Made by a program: the position numbers and the translations under genes
Shown: positions 1-4,683 of the stretch, one piece after another
How positions within the stretch are numbered: position 1 is the first letter of the stretch
Layout of the letters: every line of letters begins with the position of its first letter
Assembly (NCBI GenBank): GCA_017560605.1
Contig: JAFZEQ010000016.1
Location: 1-9,991 of the forward strand
From: Paludibacteraceae bacterium
GTDB taxonomy: Bacteria; Bacteroidota; Bacteroidia; Bacteroidales; Paludibacteraceae
Length of the DNA: 9,991 nt
Direction of reading: 5' to 3'
Notes under the pieces: generated by a model
Seen by the model: the letters and a program-made list of their open reading frames with translations, nothing else
Databases searched by the model: none
What the model was told of the DNA's origin: nothing

Positions 1-1236
1 ACTCAATTACACGCGTTCTTCAACACCTTATCTAATTATACATTAGGTGGTTATACTGCAGCAAATTATTCTACCGCTGGCAAACCATCAGCATGGGGTC
101 CTGCTTACCAAGCAGCACAACCAGTGGAATTGCCAAAATATGTAGTAGAGACCTATATATTACCTACGCCTGTGCGCGAGGGATACACTTTCCGCGGATG
201 GTTTGACAACGCCAACTTCGAGGGTTATGTTTTGACTTCTATCCCTGCAGGTTGGGAGGGTTCTCTCTATGCTAAATGGACCCAAAACGCACCAAAGGCA
301 GTTATCTTCTGGGAACTCAACGGAGGTTATACTCGAACCACTCTACCTACCTATGTAACAGAGACCTACGTCTTGCCACCGCTTGTTAAAGATGGCTACA
401 TCTTTGCAGGATGGTATGACAATCCTGAGTTTACTGGGAATGCTATCACCGAGATTCCTGCGGGTTGGGAAGGTACCTTGTATGCTAAGTGGGAAGCAGG
501 ATCTAACGAACCAGAGACCACTGCTATCAAGTGGGAACTTAATGGTGGACAAGAGAATCCATACAACTGGTCAAGCAAAGAAGATATGTGGCTCAGTTTC
601 CAAGATGACTATCGCGAGTTCTATGGCGTAGAGATCCGCAATTACGCGATAGACAGCTGCGCTAAATGGACATACGATGCATGCGGTGATGGCAAAGCGA
701 TCACTGAGATGCTCACTTATGAGGAGAAATGGATCTGGTTGCGCGAGTATATGGAGAAAGTAGCATACAATGCTAACTTCAACAATGGTCAGTTGGGTAC
801 AGCAGTGTTGTTGCGCTTTAGCTTGCATGCGTTCTTGAACAACTCTCCAGCTAATGATAATACCTATAGCGGTAACCCAGACTATACCTTGAATGGTCAG
901 TTGAGTTATTGGTATCTAGATTGGGGATATACATGGAAAGGCCATTTGCCAACCACATTGACCTCTACTTATGTATTGCCAAAACCATACAAAGAGGGAC
1001 GTGAGTTTTTGGGATGGTCTACAGATCCAGAAGGCGTAGGTTATATCTATGAGTTGCCTGCAGGCTTTATTGGTACGGTATATGCTATCTGGGATGTGAT
1101 GGACGATGTTACCACCTCTATCGATGGTATTCATATGACTCAACCAGGACAGATGTTTGACATTTTGGGTCGCCCAGTAGATGAAAACTACAAGGGTGTG
1201 GTGGTCATCAAAGGCCAAAAATACATGCTAAAATAA
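1..1236 (+). CDS. Surface/secreted protein with InlB B-type (Listeria-Bacteroides) repeats, 5'-partial
   Basis: The frame is open from the first base, so the gene starts before the window; 411 residues are visible. Three repeats of the Listeria-Bacteroides type (Flg_new/InlB B-repeat, beta-grasp-like) occupy residues about 44-93, 115-164 and 316-364. Each runs LP-x-Y/L-V ... YxLP ... G-Y/R-x-F-x-GW ... (I/L)PAG(W/F)xG(S/T)xYAxW. Between repeats 2 and 3 is a Trp/Tyr-rich module (about 170-315) with no family I recognise. Its last part (LHAF at 275 to LP at 316) matches the first 44 residues of the window with the same 41-residue spacing, so the protein is built from large repeated units. The last 40 residues contain FDILGRPVDENYKGVVVIKG, which resembles the C-terminal tails of secreted Bacteroidota proteins (Por/T9SS-like), but this assignment is uncertain. 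Known members are extracellular; a binding or adhesion role is inference. Confidence 0.85.
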   Translation, partial: TQLHAFFNTLSNYTLGGYTAANYSTAGKPSAWGPAYQAAQPVELPKYVVETYILPTPVREGYTFRGWFDNANFEGYVLTSIPAGWEGSLYAKWTQNAPKAVIFWELNGGYTRTTLPTYVTETYVLPPLVKDGYIFAGWYDNPEFTGNAITEIPAGWEGTLYAKWEAGSNEPETTAIKWELNGGQENPYNWSSKEDMWLSFQDDYREFYGVEIRNYAIDSCAKWTYDACGDGKAITEMLTYEEKWIWLREYMEKVAYNANFNNGQLGTAVLLRFSLHAFLNNSPANDNTYSGNPDYTLNGQLSYWYLDWGYTWKGHLPTTLTSTYVLPKPYKEGREFLGWSTDPEGVGYIYELPAGFIGTVYAIWDVMDDVTTSIDGIHMTQPGQMFDILGRPVDENYKGVVVIKGQKYMLK

Positions 1237-1256
1237 GAAAATTTGCTTAAAAATTT

Positions 1257-1370
1257 GGTCAATGTGCGGGCTCTGCCCTCGCATTGATCGACACAGCAGT
1301 AACTTCGGACGCCGCCTGTGTGAATAGCCAATTATTCACACATTCCCCCGAAGCTACGGTCGCTCAATGC
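1257..1370. repeat. Highly self-complementary intergenic element with two alternative folds
   Basis: This lies in the 282-bp gap between the surface-protein gene and rpsF. Fold A is a 14-position hairpin, 1257-1270 with 1276-1289, with one mismatch and two G-U pairs. Fold B is nested: GCATTGATCGAC (1281-1292) with GTCGCTCAATGC (1359-1370), 11 of 12 paired; CTTCGG (1303-1308) with CCGAAG (1348-1353); and a perfect 10-bp stem, TGTGTGAATA (1317-1326) with TATTCACACA (1333-1342), around a 6-base loop. Bases 1281-1289 are used by both folds, so A and B exclude each other. Runs of seven and eight T follow at 1384-1390 and 1403-1410, so it may also end transcription of the upstream gene. It has no open frame and no tRNA-like fold. 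It could be a REP/MITE-like dispersed repeat, a structured 3' UTR, or a small RNA; sequence alone does not decide. Confidence 0.7.
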
Positions 1371-1419
1371 AGCCCAGGAGCACTTTTTTTATCCAAAAAT
1401 ACTTTTTTTTCTTAAAAAA

Positions 1420-1451
1420 TTTGCTCATGTGCATTTTTTGTAGTACCTTTG
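1420..1451 (+). promoter_or_regulatory. Bacteroidota-type promoter of the rpsF operon
   Basis: TTTG (1420-1423), a 20-base spacer, then TACCTTTG (1444-1451) match the Bacteroidota housekeeping sigma-factor consensus (TTTG at -33, TAnnTTTG at -7). The start of transcription should fall near 1456-1458, about 60 bases before rpsF. The 14 bases GTAGTACCTTTGCA (1440-1453) are identical at the tRNA-Glu/rpsT promoter. Confidence 0.85.
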
Positions 1452-1453
1452 CA

Positions 1454-1480
1454 TGCTTTTTCGGCGCATTGCCGCAAGCA
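1454..1480 (+). promoter_or_regulatory. 5' leader hairpin of the rpsF operon, possible S6:S18 autoregulatory site
   Basis: TGCTT (1454-1458) pairs with AAGCA (1476-1480). After an asymmetric internal loop (TTT opposite C), CGGC (1462-1465) pairs with GCCG (1471-1474) around a 5-base loop. The hairpin starts at about the predicted first transcribed base. In several bacterial phyla the S6:S18 complex represses its own mRNA through a leader stem with an exposed CCG. A CCG is present here (1472-1474), but in this fold it is paired, so the S6:S18 assignment is tentative. The 38 bases that follow, up to the ATG, are almost pure A/T, as is common before well-translated Bacteroidota genes. Confidence 0.35.
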
Positions 1481-1518
1481 AAACAATAAATATTAACTAA
1501 TTTAAATTAATTAACTGT

Positions 1519-1866
1519 ATGTTAAATCATTACGAAGCCGCTTTCGTGTTGACTCCCGTTTTGTCTGAACCACAGATGAAGGAAGCGGTAGAAAAATTCG
1601 AGAAACTTCTCGTGGAGAATGGCGGTACCATTCTTAATCATGAGGAGTGGGGTTTGAAGAAATTGGCTTACCCTATCCAAGGCAAAACAACGGGATTCTA
1701 CGCCTTGTTGCAATTTGATGTAGAACCTGAGGTTATTGCAAAGCTCGAGACAGCTTTTCGTCGTGATGAGCGCGTATTGCGTTTCCTCACTATCCGTCTT
1801 GACAAGTACGCTTATGAGTACTCTGAAAAACGTCGCAATGTTAATCTTAAAAAGGAGGAGGCTTAA
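1519..1866 (+). CDS. rpsF: 30S ribosomal protein S6
   Basis: A 115-residue protein starting [20 protein letters not shown], the usual S6 opening (Tyr-Glu-x-x-hydrophobic then a helix). The middle has the diagnostic [18 protein letters not shown] and the end [18 protein letters not shown]. It binds the central domain of 16S rRNA as a heterodimer with S18, whose gene follows after only 2 bases. The C-terminus ([15 protein letters not shown]) is short, without the long acidic tail of E. coli S6. The start is the ATG after an A/T-rich, Shine-Dalgarno-less leader. First gene of the rpsF-rpsR-rplI-rpmE2 operon. Confidence 0.97.
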   Translation: MLNHYEAAFVLTPVLSEPQMKEAVEKFEKLLVENGGTILNHEEWGLKKLAYPIQGKTTGFYALLQFDVEPEVIAKLETAFRRDERVLRFLTIRLDKYAYEYSEKRRNVNLKKEEA

Positions 1867-1868
1867 TT

Positions 1869-2135
1869 ATGGCACAAAATGACGAAATCCGCTATTTGAC
1901 CCCAAAAACTAACGAGGCAAAGAAGAAAAAGTACTGCCGTTTCAAAAAGAGCGGTATCAAGTACATTGATTACAAAGATCCTGAGTTTTTGAAGAAGTTC
2001 TTGAACGAGCAAGGTAAGATCCTTCCACGTCGTATCACTGGTACAAGCTTGAAATATCAACGTAAGGTTGCTCAAGCTGTTAAGAAAGCACGCCACTTGG
2101 CTCTTCTTCCATACGTAACCGATATGATGAAGTAA
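1869..2135 (+). CDS. rpsR: 30S ribosomal protein S18
   Basis: An 88-residue basic protein with the S18 core: [18 protein letters not shown] (about 20-37), [20 protein letters not shown] (41-60) and a basic helix ending [10 protein letters not shown] (73-82). It is slightly longer than E. coli S18 (75 residues) because of an N-terminal extension and a short C-terminal tail (VTDMMK). It forms the S6:S18 platform complex. The ATG is 2 bases after the rpsF stop. A GGAGGAGG stretch about 8 bases upstream, inside the Lys-Glu-Glu codons of rpsF, looks like a strong Shine-Dalgarno site, which is unusual in this phylum. Confidence 0.97.
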   Translation: MAQNDEIRYLTPKTNEAKKKKYCRFKKSGIKYIDYKDPEFLKKFLNEQGKILPRRITGTSLKYQRKVAQAVKKARHLALLPYVTDMMK

Positions 2136-2163
2136 TTAACCATTTAATTAGAAAGGAAACATC

Positions 2164-2607
2164 ATGGAAGTAATTTTGATTCAAGACGTAGCTAACTTGG
2201 GCTACAAGAACGATATCGTTAAGGTTAAGGACGGTTATGGCCGCAACTACTTGATTCCAAGTCGTTTGGCTGTCATTGCAAACGAGAGCAACCGCAAGCA
2301 ACTCGCTGAGAACCTCAAACAACAAGCTCACAAGATCGCTAAATTATTGGCAGATGCTCAAGCATTGGCAGAGAAATTGGCTAACACCGTAGTTACTGTG
2401 TCAGCTAAGGCTAACGAGGATGGTAAGATCTTCGGTACTATCACTACTGCTCAAGTATCTGAGGCACTCGCTGCTCTTGGTATTGAGGTAGATAAAAAGA
2501 TTATCACTATTGACGAGGCTGTGAAGACTCTTGGCGAGGCTACTGCTACCGCTAAACTTCACCGCGAGGTTAAAGCTGAAATTAAGTTGAACGTAATCGC
2601 TGAGTAA
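2164..2607 (+). CDS. rplI: 50S ribosomal protein L9
   Basis: 147 residues, the normal L9 length. The N-terminal RNA-binding domain (1-50) has MEVILIQDVANLGYKNDIVK, then GYGRNYLIPSRLA, which is the L9 signature. A long Lys/Gln/Ala-rich connecting helix (about 45-77) leads to the C-terminal domain (about 78-147) with VSAKANEDGKIFGTITTAQV. L9 binds 23S rRNA near the L1 stalk and helps suppress frameshifting. It follows rpsR by 28 bases with GAAAGGAAA upstream of the ATG. The rpsF-rpsR-rplI order is the classic one. Confidence 0.97.
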   Translation: MEVILIQDVANLGYKNDIVKVKDGYGRNYLIPSRLAVIANESNRKQLAENLKQQAHKIAKLLADAQALAEKLANTVVTVSAKANEDGKIFGTITTAQVSEALAALGIEVDKKIITIDEAVKTLGEATATAKLHREVKAEIKLNVIAE

Positions 2608-2632
2608 TCGGCTAAGAAAGGAACTAAGTATT

Positions 2633-2884
2633 ATGAAAAAAGGAATTCATCCAGAGAACTACCGTATTGTAGTTTTCAAAGATATGTCTGACGGTACTCA
2701 ATTCTTCAGCCGCTCTACAGCTGCTACGAAGGATAGCATCGAGATTGATGGCACAACCTATCCACTCATCAAGTTGGAGATTTCTAACACCAGTCACCCA
2801 TTCTATACTGGTAAATCTAAACTTGTGGATACAGCAGGTCGTGTTGATAAGTTTATGTCTCGCTACGGCAATCGCCGCAAGTAA
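2633..2884 (+). CDS. rpmE2: 50S ribosomal protein L31, type B (zinc-independent)
   Basis: 83 residues starting MKKGIHPENYRIVVFKDMSD, with an internal STAATKDSIEIDGTTYPLIK and an ending HPFYTGKSKLVDTAGRVDKF plus a basic tail. It has no cysteine, so it lacks the four-Cys zinc site of type A L31 and is the C-minus, type B form. It starts 25 bases after rplI and has the same AGAAAGGAA element before its ATG, so it is probably the last gene of the ribosomal operon. L31 bridges the two subunits at the central protuberance. Where both types exist, type B replaces the zinc form under zinc limitation; in this phylum it is commonly the main copy. Confidence 0.95.
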   Translation: MKKGIHPENYRIVVFKDMSDGTQFFSRSTAATKDSIEIDGTTYPLIKLEISNTSHPFYTGKSKLVDTAGRVDKFMSRYGNRRK

Positions 2885-2897
2885 TCATAAAAAAGCG

Positions 2898-2925
2898 AAA
2901 GGCGAGCTTCGGCTCGCCTTTTTTT
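2898..2925 (+). terminator. Intrinsic terminator after rpmE2
   Basis: AAAGGCGAGC (2898-2907), loop TTCG, then GCTCGCCTTT (2912-2921) form a perfect 10-bp stem closed by a stable UUCG tetraloop, with T continuing to 2925. It ends the rpsF operon. The next gene starts only 35 bases later and I see no TAnnTTTG promoter in that gap, so the next gene may depend on read-through. Confidence 0.93.
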
Positions 2926-2959
2926 GTAACCTACGACCTTCTCAACAACTTCGTTCTTT

Positions 2960-3700
2960 ATGAAAAAACTTCTATACAAACAACTCGGAAAATACTCACT
3001 CGTATCCTTAGGCATTTACCTTGCCTTATTCCTTATATTATATAGTATAGAGTTGCTTATACCATCCTTAGCAGGAGAACTACTACAATGGCAAAATCCA
3101 GCTTTTATAGTTGGCATACCAGCAAGCATTACTGGCACAGCCTATGTGCTTACAATACGCAATCCACAAAACTATACCGGATTTATCGCTGGTATAATCA
3201 TGGCTATTCTACTAGCTTGGCAGTTGGCCTTGTTACAACAATGGAGTTTAACCATACTACAACTATTGGTCTTCATTCCATTTCTAACTATGTCACTTAT
3301 CAAGTGGAGACGACCAATTATCTCAAAAGAATCCAACGAAGATACTTCACGCCTAACCATACTAAACACGAAATACCAGTTACTAAACATACTCGTTCTT
3401 ATTATACTGACCGCATTAGACGCTAAGCTTATCACAAACTTCAATGAATCTATAATAGCTTATGATCTACCTCTTCGTCTTGCGAGTGGAGTAATGATAG
3501 GATCATCTATTTTAGCCAATTTCTGGATGATTTATAAAAAACTTGACTCGTGGATATGGTGGATTGTATACAACATTGCCGGCATTATATTTTATAGTTT
3601 AATAGCTAATATATTCTCACTCATACTATTCCTCGTTTTCCTAATTGTTAACACTCAAGCAGGAATAACATGGTGGAAACTCTATAAACAGCAACAATGA
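2960..3700 (+). CDS. pnuC: PnuC-family vitamin/nucleoside transporter
   Basis: A 246-residue, very hydrophobic protein with about 7-8 likely membrane segments. The pattern fits PnuC. An early GTAYVLTIRN (59-68) is followed by GFIAGIIMAI (74-83) and IPFLTMSLIKW (106-116). Near the end come the substrate-site motif WxxWxxxN (W198, W201, N205) and VNTQAGITWW (230-239). PnuC proteins are facilitators that take up nicotinamide riboside; relatives carry thiamine (PnuT), riboflavin or deoxynucleosides, with trapping by a cytosolic kinase. From memory, Asn at the last motif position fits nicotinamide riboside and Asp is typical of PnuT, so I favour the former although a thiamine-regulated receptor is close by. 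No riboswitch precedes this gene. It overlaps the next gene by 4 bases (ATGA). It is richer in A/T than the flanking ribosomal genes. Confidence 0.65.
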   Translation: MKKLLYKQLGKYSLVSLGIYLALFLILYSIELLIPSLAGELLQWQNPAFIVGIPASITGTAYVLTIRNPQNYTGFIAGIIMAILLAWQLALLQQWSLTILQLLVFIPFLTMSLIKWRRPIISKESNEDTSRLTILNTKYQLLNILVLIILTALDAKLITNFNESIIAYDLPLRLASGVMIGSSILANFWMIYKKLDSWIWWIVYNIAGIIFYSLIANIFSLILFLVFLIVNTQAGITWWKLYKQQQ

Positions 3701-4611
3701 AACGAAAACAAGACACAATTCTTAGAGTAGAGCACGAACAGTTGCTCGTGGACTTTTTGCACAGCAAAATGGGCGGAATGACCAAATCAAGCATCAAACA
3801 GTTGTTAGGTCAGCGCCGCGTGCAGATTAATAATGCTATACAAACACGCCATGACACTCCGCTGCGCAAAGGGGATGTAGTAACTATATCATCTGGAAGA
3901 GGTAATGTAGAACTTCGTCATCCTAAGTTGCGTGTTTTACACGAGGATGATGCACTGATAGTTATAGAGAAAAAGAATGGTTTGTTAACAGTGCCATATA
4001 ACCCAAAGAGTAGCGAAATGACCGCCTACTCTATCCTGAAAGATTACGTACGCAAGCAGTCTAACCGCAATACCGTACACGTAGTGCACCGCCTTGACCG
4101 CGAGACTAGCGGCGTGCTGGTGTTTGCCAAATCTGCTGAACTACAAGAATACATGCGTACATACTGGAAACAGCTAGTGACACGCCGTACATACGTAGCA
4201 CTCGTGGAAGGACACCTGGAGAAGAAAGAGGGAACAATCACCTCATGGCTCACCGAGGATAACCAAACAGCCATGGTATATTCTTCTGACAAGGACAACG
4301 GTGGACAGAAAGCTATCACCAACTACAAGGTGCTGAGAGCTACCACCATCGGTGAAGGCGATCAAGAGATGAATATCAGTCTCGTAGAACTCAACCTAGA
4401 GACCGGTCGCACCAACCAGATTCGTGTACACATGCAAAGCATCGGACACCCTATCATCGGCGATCGTAAGTACGGACACGGCAACGAGTACTCGCCAATA
4501 GACCGCCTATGCTTGCACGCACGCACTTTGGAGTTCATTCACCCAATGACCGAGAAGAAAGTGCGATTTGAAGCACCATTGCCTAAGGAGTTTAAGGTAG
4601 TGGAAAGTTGA
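3697..4611 (+). CDS. RluA-family 23S/tRNA pseudouridine synthase with S4 domain
   Basis: 304 residues. An S4-like RNA-binding domain (about 13-65) contains SSIKQLLGQRRVQIN and LRKGDVVTI. The catalytic domain has HRLDRETSGVLVFAKS (131-146), the RluA signature in which D134 is the catalytic aspartate, and GRTNQIRVHMQSIGHPIIGD (237-256), the usual second motif. It isomerises uridine to pseudouridine in structured RNA. The S4 domain makes it more like RluC/RluD than RluA, but the exact target cannot be read. It is coupled to the upstream transporter gene by an ATGA overlap. Its stop codon (TGA, 4609-4611) lies inside a tandem heptamer repeat, so the exact C-terminus may vary among strains. Confidence 0.9.
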   Translation: MKRKQDTILRVEHEQLLVDFLHSKMGGMTKSSIKQLLGQRRVQINNAIQTRHDTPLRKGDVVTISSGRGNVELRHPKLRVLHEDDALIVIEKKNGLLTVPYNPKSSEMTAYSILKDYVRKQSNRNTVHVVHRLDRETSGVLVFAKSAELQEYMRTYWKQLVTRRTYVALVEGHLEKKEGTITSWLTEDNQTAMVYSSDKDNGGQKAITNYKVLRATTIGEGDQEMNISLVELNLETGRTNQIRVHMQSIGHPIIGDRKYGHGNEYSPIDRLCLHARTLEFIHPMTEKKVRFEAPLPKEFKVVES

Positions 4612-4623
4612 AAGTTGAAAGTT
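4603..4623. repeat. Tandem heptamer GAAAGTT x3 across a stop codon
   Basis: Three exact copies of GAAAGTT (4603-4609, 4610-4616, 4617-4623). The TGA stop of the pseudouridine synthase gene spans the junction of copies 1 and 2. It is one of three heptamer tracts within 1.2 kb. Confidence 0.9.
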
Positions 4624-4631
4624 AAGATAAT

Positions 4632-4662
4632 AAAAGAAGCTAGACGGGGTCTAGCTTCTTTT
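4632..4662. terminator. Bidirectional intrinsic terminator between convergent genes
   Basis: AAAAGAAGCTAGAC (4632-4645) and GTCTAGCTTCTTTT (4649-4662) are perfect complements around a 3-base loop. The A-run on one side and T-run on the other give a stem plus U-tract on both strands. It sits between the stop of the rightward pseudouridine synthase (4611) and the stop of the leftward TonB receptor (4684), so it most likely ends both. Confidence 0.9.
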
Positions 4663-4683
4663 GTGTAGGTAGGGTAAGATGGA

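Noticed and set aside
124..1236. GTG at 124 as the start of the surface-protein gene
   Set aside because: The frame is open back to base 1 and encodes a segment homologous to residues 275-316 of the same protein, so the true start is outside the window.
1257..1410. Simple intrinsic terminator for the surface-protein gene
   Set aside because: The strongest stems are not followed directly by T-runs. Termination may occur here, but a plain terminator does not explain the nested, alternative pairing.
2885..2959. A riboswitch before the PnuC-type gene
   Set aside because: The gap holds only the operon terminator and 34 unstructured bases, too short for a TPP or NAD aptamer.
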